Shown here piece by piece: positions 49,838-59,525 of a DNA stretch of 64,000 bases; position 1 is the first letter of the stretch; every line of letters starts with the position of its first letter. The notes under the pieces were generated by a model, which did no database searches, had not been told where the DNA came from, and saw only the letters and a program-made list of their open reading frames with translations. A program made the position numbers and the translations under genes. Origin of the DNA: Asaia bogorensis (GTDB taxonomy: Bacteria > Pseudomonadota > Alphaproteobacteria > Reyranellales > Reyranellaceae); contig CAMDCE010000009.1 in NCBI GenBank assembly GCA_945889625.1, positions 50,506-114,505 on the forward strand, in the 5' to 3' direction.

Positions 49838-50463
49838 ACCCCACGATAGGGCTCGCCCCAGCGATCCTGGTAGACTATCTCGCTGAGCGGGCCGCGGCCG
49901 ATCGGCCCGAACTTGCCCATCGGGTAGCCGATCGGGAGGATCGCATAGGAATGCACGCCGGCGGGCAGGCCAAGGGCTGCGTCGGCTTCCTTCTCGTAGA
50001 GCATGTGTCGCGTGGTGAGCGTGGTGCCGAGCCCCAGCGCCCGGGCAGCCAGCACCATGTTCTGGACCGCCGGATAGATCGAGGAGCCGGCCATCCGGTT
50101 GGGCGTGGGGCCGTCCTCCAGGCAGGCGACGATCCAGACCGGCGCCTCGTGGAAGTGCTCCGTCAGATATTCGACGGCAGCATGCTGGCGCAGATAGCGC
50201 TCCTTGGTGACGCCGGGCGGCGGCTGGCTGGTGCGGTAGCGCGGGCCGATCACCTCGTCGAAGGCGCGCTTGTAAAAGACCTGCACCGCCTGCTTGATCT
50301 TCTTGTCCTTGATCACCAGGAAGCGCCATTTCTGGGTATTGCCGCCGTTCGGCGCGCAGACGCCGGCGTGCAGGATCTTGGCGACCAGGTCATCGGGCAC
50401 CGGGTCCGGCTTGAGACGCCGCATGGCACGACAGGACTCGATGATCTCGAACAGATCGGGCAT
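49834..50463 (-). CDS. Nitroreductase family protein
   Basis: 209 aa from ATG 50463; DLFEIIESCRAMRRLKPDPVPDDLVAKILHAGVCAPNGGNTQKWRFLVI. Confidence 0.93.
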   Translation of the reverse strand: MPDLFEIIESCRAMRRLKPDPVPDDLVAKILHAGVCAPNGGNTQKWRFLVIKDKKIKQAVQVFYKRAFDEVIGPRYRTSQPPPGVTKERYLRQHAAVEYLTEHFHEAPVWIVACLEDGPTPNRMAGSSIYPAVQNMVLAARALGLGTTLTTRHMLYEKEADAALGLPAGVHSYAILPIGYPMGKFGPIGRGPLSEIVYQDRWGEPYRGV

Positions 50464-50474
50464 TGCATCCTCCC

Positions 50475-51476
50475 CTACTTCAGTTTCTCCACGACGCGGC
50501 CCAGCCGCTCGAGCGTGCGCAGCACTGTTTTTTGCTCCAGCCCCGGCCATTGCACGCGGAGCAGAATATGGTCGGTGGCGGTGCGTTCGCCATAGCGGGC
50601 GATCTGGTCGGCCACCTGGCTCTCCGAGCCGATGATGAAGCGGCTGGCGGCAAACTTGTCGAAGTCGGCGCGGATGCCGTCGGCCGGGATGAAGCCCGAG
50701 TCGCCGCCCCAGCTCGCATAGGCCTCGTACTTGAAGCTGAGCGGCTCGCGCACCTCGTCGAGCGCATTGCCCGCGCCACTGCCGACGTGACACTCGCGGA
50801 TGATCGGAAACTCGGCAGCCGGCGGCAGGCCCGCCGCGGCGCGGGTCTCGGCGAACAGCGCGCCGAGGCGCCCGACCGCGTTCTCGGTCACCATCGGCGA
50901 GGGCATCCAGGCGTCGGCCAGCCTGGCGGCGCGCTTGACCGCGACCTCGACGTCGCCCGCCATCCAGATCGGCGGACCGCCCGGTCGCTGGGGTTTGATG
51001 CTGGACTGCACGCCGCTCAGCGTGTGGAAGCGGCCGCGATGCTCGACCGTGTCGTGGCGCCACAGCTTGCGGATCACCTCGACGGCCTCGACGAAGCGCG
51101 GCACGCGCTCCTTGAAGGGGATACCGATGGAGTAAAACTCTTCCTTTCGATAGCCGAGCCCCAGGCCGATGATGGCGTTGCCGCCGCAGAGCCAGTCGAG
51201 CGTTGCCGTCTCCTCCGCCACGACGACCGGATTGAGCAGCGGCAGGAGCAGCAGCCCCGGCCCCAGCCGCATGCCCTGGGCTTCGGCGGCGAGCCGCGCC
51301 AGCAACGGCATGGCCTGGAACATCTGCAGGGGGCTCGAGACGAAGTGCTGGCCGACCATCAGCGAGGCAAGCCCGCTCGCCCTGGCCGCACGCACCTGCT
51401 CGATCAGGTTGGCGAGTTCCGGCCCGAGGTCCGCGCCCCGGCGCCACTGCGTGGCCATGTAGAGACCGAGCTTCAT
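50475..51476 (-). CDS. LLM class flavin-dependent oxidoreductase
   Basis: 333 aa; GLASLMVGQHFVSSPLQMFQAMPLLARLAAEAQGMRLGPGLLLLPLLNPVVVAEETATLDWL. Confidence 0.93.
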   Translation of the reverse strand: MKLGLYMATQWRRGADLGPELANLIEQVRAARASGLASLMVGQHFVSSPLQMFQAMPLLARLAAEAQGMRLGPGLLLLPLLNPVVVAEETATLDWLCGGNAIIGLGLGYRKEEFYSIGIPFKERVPRFVEAVEVIRKLWRHDTVEHRGRFHTLSGVQSSIKPQRPGGPPIWMAGDVEVAVKRAARLADAWMPSPMVTENAVGRLGALFAETRAAAGLPPAAEFPIIRECHVGSGAGNALDEVREPLSFKYEAYASWGGDSGFIPADGIRADFDKFAASRFIIGSESQVADQIARYGERTATDHILLRVQWPGLEQKTVLRTLERLGRVVEKLK

Positions 51477-51566
51477 TGCCTGTCCTCCCCCGTCGCCGGA
51501 TTATCGGGCAGCAGCGTGCACGGCGCATCCCCTACCTGTCGGGAGGATTTGGCGTAGACTGGAGCG

Positions 51567-52559
51567 ATGGCCAAGCTCACGCTCTCCGTTGCGGTCGGCG
51601 ATTACGACCGGACCCGGCCACTGATCGACGGCACGGTCGCGATCGACGGCGTGGAGCCGGTGATCATGACGCTCACGCCTGAGGAGATCTTCTTTCGCGC
51701 CTTTCGCGATGCGGCCTTCGACATCTGCGAGCTCTCGCTGTCGAGCTTCACTGTCAAGACCGCGGCGGGCGGCGGCGCCTACGTCGGCGTCCCGGCGTTC
51801 CTGTCGCGCGCCTTCCGTCATACCTCGATCTATGTCGCCAGGGACCGCATCAAGCGGCCGCACGACCTCAAAGGGAAGCGCATCGGCGTCGCCGAGTACC
51901 AGCTCACTGCCAATGTGTGGGCCCGTGCGATCCTCGCCGACCATGGCGTGGCGCCGTCCGACGTCGTATGGGTGCGCGGCGGGCTGGAGGAGCCCGGACG
52001 GCTGGAGAAGGTCGCCGTAGCGCTGCCGCCCTCGATCCGGCTCAAGGCGGCGCCCGAGGGCGCTACGCTCTCAGCCCTGCTCGCCGCGGGTGCGATCGAC
52101 GGCGTGATCTCGCCGCGCGCGCCGTCGGTCCACAACAATAGCCACGACAACGGCTCGGTTGGCTGGCTGTTCGACGACCCGACGGCGGCGGCCAAGGATT
52201 ATTACCGGCGCACCGCCATCTTCCCGATCATGCATCTGGTGGGCGTCCGCCGCGAATTGGCTGAGCGCCATCCCTGGCTGCCGGCGGCCGTGCTGAAAGC
52301 CTTCACCGCGGCCAAGACCGCGGCACTCAGCCATCTTGGCGACACGGCGGCAACCAAGGTGACGCTGCCCTTCGTCGAGGAGCAGCTCGACGATGCGCGG
52401 GCGCTGATGGGCCCGGACTTCTGGTCCTATGGCCTGGCGCCCAACCGGCATGTGCTCGACGCCTTCCTCGGCCACCACCACGACCAGGGTCTGTCGCCGC
52501 GCCTGGTCGGCGCCGACGAACTGTTCCATCCCTCGACGCACGAGACCGTCAAGGTCTGA
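51567..52559 (+). CDS. 4,5-dihydroxyphthalate decarboxylase-like / periplasmic-binding-fold protein
   Basis: 330 aa; LTLSVAVGDYDRTRPLIDGTVAIDGVEPVIMTLTPEEIFFRAFRDAAFDICELSLSSF. Confidence 0.82.
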   Translation: MAKLTLSVAVGDYDRTRPLIDGTVAIDGVEPVIMTLTPEEIFFRAFRDAAFDICELSLSSFTVKTAAGGGAYVGVPAFLSRAFRHTSIYVARDRIKRPHDLKGKRIGVAEYQLTANVWARAILADHGVAPSDVVWVRGGLEEPGRLEKVAVALPPSIRLKAAPEGATLSALLAAGAIDGVISPRAPSVHNNSHDNGSVGWLFDDPTAAAKDYYRRTAIFPIMHLVGVRRELAERHPWLPAAVLKAFTAAKTAALSHLGDTAATKVTLPFVEEQLDDARALMGPDFWSYGLAPNRHVLDAFLGHHHDQGLSPRLVGADELFHPSTHETVKV

Positions 52560-52569
52560 ACCCGCAAGC

Positions 52570-53607
52570 TCAGTCGTAGTGGAAGTCGTAGCGACGCAGG
52601 ATGTGCTTGCCCGACAATATATCGCGCATGCTGACCGTCGGAGCGCCGACCAGCAGCTCGCCGCTCATTTTCCAGGCGTCGATCACCATGTCGCGCACCG
52701 CCGCCGCCCCCACGGCGAGCTGAGCGGTGACCAGCGCGACCGCCTCGGGGCTGGCCGACTCGAAGGCGCCCTTCTTGTCGAGTTCGTACATCGGCACGAC
52801 TAGCTTGTTGCTGTCGAGGATCAGCTTGCTGGCGCGCTCCCAGATCGTGCAGATGCAGGGGTCGTAGGGGCGGACGGCGGCCTTCACGGCGTCGCGCTTG
52901 ATGTTGCGGGCGACGAACGTGCCCTTGACGAACAGCTCCATGGCATCGCCTTGGGCATAGCCCTGCGGGTTGGGATAGGGGCCCCAGCCGTAGAAGTGCA
53001 CGGAGGTATGGAGCGGCATGCTGGCATCGCCGGGAAAGTGGCTCCAGTAGGCAAGATCGCGTAGCAGCAGCAGCTCGCGGCGCTTGCGGTCCTCGTCGAA
53101 CCAGACGCGATCGGCCGGGTCGAGCGCGGTGCGGGCGCCGATTGATGCCGCGCGCCAGTAGGCGAAGTCCTTGGCCAGGCGATACCAGCCGATGACGATG
53201 GCGTAAGGCAGATAGCCCGCCTTGTACTGGCTGCTGCCGCCGGCACGTAGCAGCGTGTCGTAGTCCTCGCGCGTGGCCGGCAGCCGGTCGAGCGGCAGGA
53301 TGCCGGCCACCGACTTGTTGTCGGCCAGCAGGACGTAGTGGGCCGGGCCAAGATCGCTGTCGATCGTCACAGTGGTGTTCTTGATGCGGTCGGGCTCGCG
53401 GCCGATCGGGGGCATGGTCTGCACCGACTGCGGCGTGCGCAGGAAGGCGGGGATTTCCTCGGGGAACAATTCAGCGGCGATGCCGGTGATGAATTCATGC
53501 CCGGTCGCACCCCACGCAAGGGCCGCGCTGGACGGCGGCAGGGCGCCGCTCACCGCCAGCAGAAGCAGGACGGCGATACGCTGGGCCGTCGTATTGATCC
53601 TTTTCAA
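52570..53607 (-). CDS. S1/P1 nuclease / zinc-dependent phospholipase C fold secreted protein
   Basis: 345 aa from TTG 53607; signal peptide then AWGATGHEFITGIAAELF (mature N-terminal Trp) and SHFPGDASMPLHTSVHFYGW (HxxxDxxxPLHxxxH). Confidence 0.7.
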   Translation of the reverse strand: MKRINTTAQRIAVLLLLAVSGALPPSSAALAWGATGHEFITGIAAELFPEEIPAFLRTPQSVQTMPPIGREPDRIKNTTVTIDSDLGPAHYVLLADNKSVAGILPLDRLPATREDYDTLLRAGGSSQYKAGYLPYAIVIGWYRLAKDFAYWRAASIGARTALDPADRVWFDEDRKRRELLLLRDLAYWSHFPGDASMPLHTSVHFYGWGPYPNPQGYAQGDAMELFVKGTFVARNIKRDAVKAAVRPYDPCICTIWERASKLILDSNKLVVPMYELDKKGAFESASPEAVALVTAQLAVGAAAVRDMVIDAWKMSGELLVGAPTVSMRDILSGKHILRRYDFHYD

Positions 53608-54488
53608 CCCGCCACCACCGGCTCGGCTCCCACGATGGTCGTGCGATGCATCACACGGCGCTCGCCGGGATCGTGCGGCGTGACGGCGTGGACGGTGCAG
53701 CGGTTGTCCCACATCAGGACGTCGTGCGGCTCCCAGGCGTGCCGGTACATGTATTTCGGCTGGGCCGCGAACTCCGACAGCTCATCGATCAGGCGTGACG
53801 CGGCTTTGTCGTCGAGGCCTTCGATCGCGTCGTTATAGATCGAGCTGATATAGAGTGACTTGCGGCCGCTCACCGGATGGCGGCGCACTAACGGGTGCCA
53901 GGCCGGCGGCATCGCGGCCTGCTCGGCGGCGGTCGGCGGCGGCGAGCCGACCAGGCGCGACAGCATGCCGAAATCGTGCCGCGCCCTGCGGCCCTCGACC
54001 TGGCGGCGCAGGGCGTCCGGCAGGTCGTCGTAGACCATGTACATGTTGATGAACTGCGTCAGGCCTCCCGTCCGGCTGATCTCGATGCCGTGCAGCAGCG
54101 AGCCGACGCTGGGCATCGGCCGATAGCTCGAATCGGTGTGCCACATGCGGGCCGAGGAGAGCTGCTTCTGCGACGGCTCGGAGGGCTTCATCAGGCGGTC
54201 GTCCTCGTCGACGTTGGAGACCAGGAAGATCTCCTTCACCCGGTCGGAGCGCAGGTTGAGCGACGTCTGGTGGAAGATCTCCGGGTCGCCGAAATGGCGG
54301 GTGAACGCCACGTGCTCGGCGTCGGTGATGCGCTGGTCGGGGAACACCAGGACGAGATGCTTGGTCCAGGCATCGACGACGGCCTGCACCATCGGGCCGT
54401 CCAGCGGCCGGCGCAGGTCGATCCCGCCGATTTCCGCGCCGAGCGCGGGATGTCGTGACGTGACGGTGATGGCTGAGGCTGTGGTCAT
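53604..54488 (-). CDS. TauD/TfdA family Fe(II)/2-oxoglutarate-dependent dioxygenase
   Basis: ORF up to 54509; ALGAEIGGIDLRRPLD, WHTDSSYRPMPS (HxD), DVLMWDNRCTVHAVTPHDPGERRVMHRTTI. Confidence 0.95.
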   Translation of the reverse strand: MTTASAITVTSRHPALGAEIGGIDLRRPLDGPMVQAVVDAWTKHLVLVFPDQRITDAEHVAFTRHFGDPEIFHQTSLNLRSDRVKEIFLVSNVDEDDRLMKPSEPSQKQLSSARMWHTDSSYRPMPSVGSLLHGIEISRTGGLTQFINMYMVYDDLPDALRRQVEGRRARHDFGMLSRLVGSPPPTAAEQAAMPPAWHPLVRRHPVSGRKSLYISSIYNDAIEGLDDKAASRLIDELSEFAAQPKYMYRHAWEPHDVLMWDNRCTVHAVTPHDPGERRVMHRTTIVGAEPVVAG

Positions 54489-54572
54489 GCGGAAGGATAG
54501 GCCCGACAATTGGCATGGCGCAATATCAGGACGCGGGCGCTCCTCAGGACGAGGTCGGTGCGGTTCAAGCGA

Positions 54573-55496
54573 TCACTGCTGACGCTGTACCGAGACCAAC
54601 GGCAGGGTGAAGGTGGCGCTGGCGCCCCTGATGTCGGGAGGCAACGGGGCGTAGGGCGAGCCGGCCCGAACGCCGGCGAGGACGCCGGCATCGATCGCCG
54701 GGAAGCCGCTCGATTGCGCGATGTCGATGGCGAGCAGCCGGCCGTCGCGCGCGATCGTGATCCGCACCACGGTGAGGATCTGTCCGCCGGGCGCGGTCGC
54801 ATGGTAGCGGTATCCCGCAAGCTTGCGGGCGACTTGCCAGAGGTAATTGTCGGACACCAGGGCACGGTTGCGGACATCCGCGGGGTTCACGAAGGGCGAC
54901 GGCGACGGCTCTTCGGCGTTCGGCATGGCGCGCGGCAGCCGCTGCGGTGCCGCGGCCAGCGGCGACCGTGGCGGTGTGGTTGCCGGCGGTGTCGGCAGCG
55001 GCGGATGAAGCTGGGGCCGTGGTGGCGGCGGCGGCAACGTAGGCATTGGCGGCAGCGCGGGCTTGGGAAATTCCAATGCCGTCGCCGGCGGCGGAGGCTG
55101 CTGCTCCTGTTGCGGTGGTTGCGGTTGCGGCGGAGGCACGGTCTGCTCGGGCAGCGAACGCGGGGCAAAAGCCTGCCGCGCCTGCTCCTGCGTCATTTGC
55201 GGCGACCTGGGCGGCACCTGGCTGCGCCTCTCTGCCGTCAGCGGCGCGGGCGGAGGCAGGCCCTGCATGATCGGCGGCGCCGGTTGCGTCGGCTGCTTGG
55301 TTGGATCCGGCGGCGGCGGTGGCGGCCGCTCGACGGTGACCTCGATGGCATCCTCGGTGTGCGGCAATTGCGGCGGGTCGAGCGACATCCACCACAGCGC
55401 CAGCGCCGCCAGGACATGCAGCAGGACAGCCAGCGCCAGCGCCGGAGGCGACATGTGGTCGGAGCGGAAATATGAGGCGCTGACGGCGTGGGCCAC
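54573..55496 (-). CDS. TonB family protein (proline-rich energy transducer)
   Basis: 307 aa; N-terminal TM, long PPPPP/PQP-rich linker, C-terminal ...LTVVRITIARDGRLLAIDIAQSSGFPAIDAGVLAGVRAGSPYAPLPPDI. Confidence 0.88.
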   Translation of the reverse strand: MAHAVSASYFRSDHMSPPALALAVLLHVLAALALWWMSLDPPQLPHTEDAIEVTVERPPPPPPDPTKQPTQPAPPIMQGLPPPAPLTAERRSQVPPRSPQMTQEQARQAFAPRSLPEQTVPPPQPQPPQQEQQPPPPATALEFPKPALPPMPTLPPPPPRPQLHPPLPTPPATTPPRSPLAAAPQRLPRAMPNAEEPSPSPFVNPADVRNRALVSDNYLWQVARKLAGYRYHATAPGGQILTVVRITIARDGRLLAIDIAQSSGFPAIDAGVLAGVRAGSPYAPLPPDIRGASATFTLPLVSVQRQQ

Positions 55497-55524
55497 GAAA
55501 CTATCGCTTATGAGGGCAGCGAGC

Positions 55525-55968
55525 CTAGCCGCCGGCCGGACCGGTTGCTACCGCATGCTCCTGGTATTGCGGTAGGTCGTCGGTGATGGTGAACCACGCA
55601 GCCTTGGAACCGACAAAGATGTGCCGGGTCGGCCGGATGGCCGGGTCGTCCAATAGCGTTCCCATGGCGACGTGGACGAACTTGCCGTCGCGGACGACCG
55701 AATAGAGCAGCGAGCCGCAGACCTTGCAGTGCGCGTCGTGGCCCTCGTCCTCGCCAAAGACCAGGAGCTTGTCCTGGCCGCTGATGACGGAGAGCTTGGC
55801 GCGCTCGATGCCGGCGAGGGGCTTGAAGGCCGCACCGGTTGTCCGCCGGCAGTTCGAGCAGTGGCAGTTCAAGGCGTAGAGGAATTCGTCCGGCACCGCA
55901 TAGCGGACGGCGCCGCAGAAGCAATTTCCTGCCAGCGTGCGGGAGCTGGCCTTGCCGGGGTCTGTCAC
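55525..55968 (-). CDS. GFA family (glutathione-dependent formaldehyde-activating/CENP-V) protein
   Basis: 147 aa; GNCFCGAVRYAV, LNCHCSNCRRTTGAAF, CKVCGSLLYS. Confidence 0.95.
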   Translation of the reverse strand: MTDPGKASSRTLAGNCFCGAVRYAVPDEFLYALNCHCSNCRRTTGAAFKPLAGIERAKLSVISGQDKLLVFGEDEGHDAHCKVCGSLLYSVVRDGKFVHVAMGTLLDDPAIRPTRHIFVGSKAAWFTITDDLPQYQEHAVATGPAGG

Positions 55969-56006
55969 GGGCTCCTCCTGTGGGCTACGCTCTTCGAAGG
56001 AGAGGA

Positions 56007-56816
56007 ATGACCCAGATGGATTTCACCGGCAAGGTTGCGCTGATCACCGGCGGCGGCAACGGCATCGGCCGCGCCGCCGCCGTGGCTTTCGCCCGGCATG
56101 GCGCCAAGGTGGTGGCGGTCGACCGCGACGGTGCGGCAGCCGAAGCGACGGCAGGCATCGTGCGCCAGAACGGCGGCGAGGCGATCGCCGTCACGGCCGA
56201 CGTCACCAAGTCCGAGGAGGTGAAGGCCTATGTGAAGGCCGCCATCGGGAAATACGGGCGGATCGACTGCTTCTTCAACAACGCCGGCATCGAAGGCAAG
56301 CTCTGCCCGACCGCGGAGTACGACGAAGCGACCTTCGATGCGGTGATCGGCGTCAACCTGAAGGGCGTGTTTCTGGGGTTGCGCCACGTGCTGCCAGAAA
56401 TGATCCGCCAGAAGAGCGGCGCGGTCGTCAACACCGCCTCGGTCGCGGGCCTCGTGGCGTCGCCCGGGATGCCGGCCTACGTGGCGTCCAAGCACGGGGT
56501 GATCGGGCTCACCAAGGCGGCGGCGGGCGAAGTGGCGCGCCAGGGCATCAGGGTGAACGCGGTGTGCCCCGGGCCGGTCGACACGCGCATGATCCATGCG
56601 CTCGAGGAACAGATCTCGCCCGGCAACCCCGCTTCGGTCGGCGAGCGCTACCAGGCCGCACTTCCGACCGGGCGCTACACGACGCCCGAGGAGATCGCCA
56701 ACATGGTGCTGTTCCTCTGCTCGGACCTCGCCGCCAACACGACCGGCGGACAATTCGTCGTCGACGGCGGACGGACGGCGACCGGCGGCGCGGTGACCAA
56801 CCCGACGACACGCTGA
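56007..56816 (+). CDS. SDR family oxidoreductase
   Basis: 269 aa from ATG 56007; ALITGGGNGIGRAAAVAFARHGAKVV, NNAGIEG, YVASKHGVIGLTKAAAGE, DGGRTA. Confidence 0.95.
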   Translation: MTQMDFTGKVALITGGGNGIGRAAAVAFARHGAKVVAVDRDGAAAEATAGIVRQNGGEAIAVTADVTKSEEVKAYVKAAIGKYGRIDCFFNNAGIEGKLCPTAEYDEATFDAVIGVNLKGVFLGLRHVLPEMIRQKSGAVVNTASVAGLVASPGMPAYVASKHGVIGLTKAAAGEVARQGIRVNAVCPGPVDTRMIHALEEQISPGNPASVGERYQAALPTGRYTTPEEIANMVLFLCSDLAANTTGGQFVVDGGRTATGGAVTNPTTR

Positions 56817-56919
56817 GCTTGGGCCCCGACAGAAAGCCCGGTGGGCAAGCGTACTGGCCTTATCTGGTTGCCGATGTCATCGCAGCAAGCGCCGCGGACC
56901 TGCCGCAGCCCATCGGAGT

Positions 56920-58443
56920 TCAGGCCTTGGAGGCGCGGCGCGGCAGAATCCAGAAACACGCAGCGGCCATCAGCGCGATCAGCGCGGCCATGATCAGCAT
57001 CGTGACACGGTAGCTGCTAAGGTAGGCCGAGGTGCCGCTGGCAATTACCTCGTGCACGAGCTGGGCGTTGAACTTGTCGGTATCTCCGGTTTGCACGTAG
57101 CTCTGGAGAATGCCGATGGCCTGGGCCTGCTCGGCGGGCGTCGATCCGGCCTCCTCAAGGCGCTGCCGCAGCAGTGGATTGAAATTTCCGTAGATGAGAG
57201 ACGTGCTCAACGCCAATCCGAAGGCGAAGCCGAACTGGCCGAACGCCGTGCGCGACGAGCCGACGGCGCCGACCAACGCCGGCGGCGGCTTGGCGACGAA
57301 GACGTTGGCGGTCGGCGCCTGGGTCAGCATCAGGCCGGCCCCGGCTGCAAGCAACGGAAGCACGAAGAACAGGTAGGGTGTCGATTCGCCGGCAAAGGCC
57401 ATCGCCGCCACGGCGCCCGCCATGGCGAGCAGCCCCACGGGAACCAGCAGGCGCATGGAGACGCCGCGTGCCACCAGGGTGCCGGCCCAGGCCGCTGCCG
57501 CGATGCAGGCGATGATGAAAGGCAGTTGGCCCAGGCTCACTTCGATGGGCTTGTAGCGATAGACGTATTGCCATAGCAGCGAGAGCTGAATGGCCACGAC
57601 CGCGTTGCCCATATTGAAGCCGATGCCGGACACCGCGCCGACCATCAGCTCCGGATCGGCAAAGGAGCGGATCGGAAAGGCCGGAGTGGCAGAGCGCCAT
57701 TCCCAGATGCCGAACGTGACCAACAGGACCAGACCTGCGCCCAAGGGAACCAGCACCTTCACGCTGAGCCAACCGGCCGAAGCGGCGCTACTGACGGCGT
57801 AGAGCACGCTGACCAGCCCGATCGCCACCAGGACCAGGCCCACGGCGTCGAAGCGGCCGGCCGCGGGATCCTTGGCCTCGGGCACGGACTTCATGCACCA
57901 GAACAGTGCGCCCAGGCCGACCAGCGGGCCCACCAAATAGGCCGCCCGCCAACTCACGCCGGCCAGGTAGCCGCCCGCCACGCACAGGATCACGATGGCG
58001 AAGGTCTGGAGCGCAAGCCATTTCGCGACGATGCGCGCCAGCTCCTCCGGGCTTGTCGCGATCGTCCGCAGCAGCGCAAAGGAAAGCCCGAACGAGGCGG
58101 CAAAACCCACGCCCGACAGGGCACGTCCCAGCGCGAATACCGTCGAGTTCGGCGCCATCGCCGTGACCGCCCCGCCGGCCAGCGTCACGAGCAGCCCCGC
58201 CAGCATCACCCTTCTGCGGCCCAGCCGGTCGCCAAGACTGCCAGTCGCCAGGATAGCGGCGGCAATGCAGAGCGTGCCAATGCTCGCGGCAAGCGAGCGC
58301 TCGGTACCGGTCATGTGCAGCGCATTGCCCGCCGCGACGACCGCGATGTTGTGGATCGCAGGATCGAGGTTCATGGGCAGCGACGCACCGACCAGCGCCA
58401 GCAGAGCCGATCCGCTCCCCGGTGCCCGTGCCATCTCGCTCAT
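56920..58443 (-). CDS. MFS transporter (DHA2/EmrB-like, 14-TM)
   Basis: 507 aa; GSLGDRLGRRRVMLAGLLVTLAGGAVTAMAPNSTVFALGRALSGVGFAASFG. Confidence 0.92.
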   Translation of the reverse strand: MSEMARAPGSGSALLALVGASLPMNLDPAIHNIAVVAAGNALHMTGTERSLAASIGTLCIAAAILATGSLGDRLGRRRVMLAGLLVTLAGGAVTAMAPNSTVFALGRALSGVGFAASFGLSFALLRTIATSPEELARIVAKWLALQTFAIVILCVAGGYLAGVSWRAAYLVGPLVGLGALFWCMKSVPEAKDPAAGRFDAVGLVLVAIGLVSVLYAVSSAASAGWLSVKVLVPLGAGLVLLVTFGIWEWRSATPAFPIRSFADPELMVGAVSGIGFNMGNAVVAIQLSLLWQYVYRYKPIEVSLGQLPFIIACIAAAAWAGTLVARGVSMRLLVPVGLLAMAGAVAAMAFAGESTPYLFFVLPLLAAGAGLMLTQAPTANVFVAKPPPALVGAVGSSRTAFGQFGFAFGLALSTSLIYGNFNPLLRQRLEEAGSTPAEQAQAIGILQSYVQTGDTDKFNAQLVHEVIASGTSAYLSSYRVTMLIMAALIALMAAACFWILPRRASKA

Positions 58444-59519
58444 CGCCTGTTCTCCCCTTGCAGCAAGCCCCGTATGGCCGGCGCGACGACGGCGGGTGCC
58501 ACGTCGGCAAAAAGCACCTCAAGAGATGCTGGATCCAGCTGGTCGGCCGGACCGATGCAAACGATCTCGCTGCGATCCGACAGCGTGCGCGGCCCCGGTA
58601 TGCCTTCCAGAGACCAGCGACGGCCGACAAGCTGCAGTACGAAGCGGCGGTCAGGCGCCTCGCTCAGCCGCACAATGCCCTTGGCACGAACCACAGCAGG
58701 CGGGAGCGCCGCGACCGCCGCGCGCAGCGCGGCGCCTTCCAGCGGGCATCCCCTGACGAAGGTCCACGTCGTGAACATCCGCCCATGGTCGCCATCGGAT
58801 GCCGGAAAAGGCGGGCGGCGCTCGGCCCTGTCCAATAAAGCGCGATGACTTTCCCTCGAATCGCGCCGTCGGCCCGGCTCGTGGACCGCTTCGCTGCGGG
58901 AGCCGGGCCGACGGCCGAAGCAAAAGTCATCGTGCTGTAGAAGCAAATCCGCGAACGAACCCGCGTCCGGACCCGCCAAGATACGTGCCTGCGGCAGCTC
59001 GGCTTCGATCCATCGCCGGACGCGCCGGCAGGCGTCGGCATCGACGAGGTCGGTCTTGCTCAACACGATCATGTCAGCGGCGGCGAGCTGCAGCCGCACG
59101 AGATCGCCGACATACTTGTCGTGGCTCCGCTCCTGTATCGTCTCGGCGTCTGCGATGACGACGATGCTGTCGAGCGCCAGCCGCGGATGGCTCGCCGCGT
59201 AGTGCGCGATGTTGGCGGGATCGGCGACGCCGCTTGCCTCGATCACGATGCGCTCGGGGCCGTCGGGACGCTCGGCGAGATCGTACAAGGCGAGGCCGAG
59301 ATTGTCGCCGATCGTGCAGCAGACGCAGCCGTTGGTGAGGCTGATGGTCTCGCCGTCACGACGCGCGACCAGCGCGGCATCGATGTTCACGCTGCCGAAG
59401 TCGTTCACCAGAACGGCAAGCTTGATGCCATGCGCCTGCGCGAGCAGGCGGTTGAGCACCGTCGTCTTGCCAGCGCCCAAGTAGCCGCCTATCACGACAA
59501 CGGGAATCTGGCCCGCCAT
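58440..59519 (-). CDS. COG0523 / CobW-like GTP-binding metallochaperone-family protein
   Basis: 359 aa; GGYLGAGKTTVLNRLLA Walker A, TNGCVCCTIGDNL (CxCC), LSKTDLVD; contains an internal palindrome. Confidence 0.9.
   Translation of the reverse strand: MAGQIPVVVIGGYLGAGKTTVLNRLLAQAHGIKLAVLVNDFGSVNIDAALVARRDGETISLTNGCVCCTIGDNLGLALYDLAERPDGPERIVIEASGVADPANIAHYAASHPRLALDSIVVIADAETIQERSHDKYVGDLVRLQLAAADMIVLSKTDLVDADACRRVRRWIEAELPQARILAGPDAGSFADLLLQHDDFCFGRRPGSRSEAVHEPGRRRDSRESHRALLDRAERRPPFPASDGDHGRMFTTWTFVRGCPLEGAALRAAVAALPPAVVRAKGIVRLSEAPDRRFVLQLVGRRWSLEGIPGPRTLSDRSEIVCIGPADQLDPASLEVLFADVAPAVVAPAIRGLLQGENRR
58843..58932. repeat. Palindromic element inside the COG0523 GTPase ORF
   Basis: Outer arms CGATGACTTT (58843-58852)/AAAGTCATCG (58923-58932), perfect 10 bp; inner arms CCGTCGGCCCGGCTC (58866-58880)/GAGCCGGGCCGACGG (58900-58914), perfect 15 bp. 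Confidence 0.85.
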
Positions 59520-59525
59520 GTCCCG

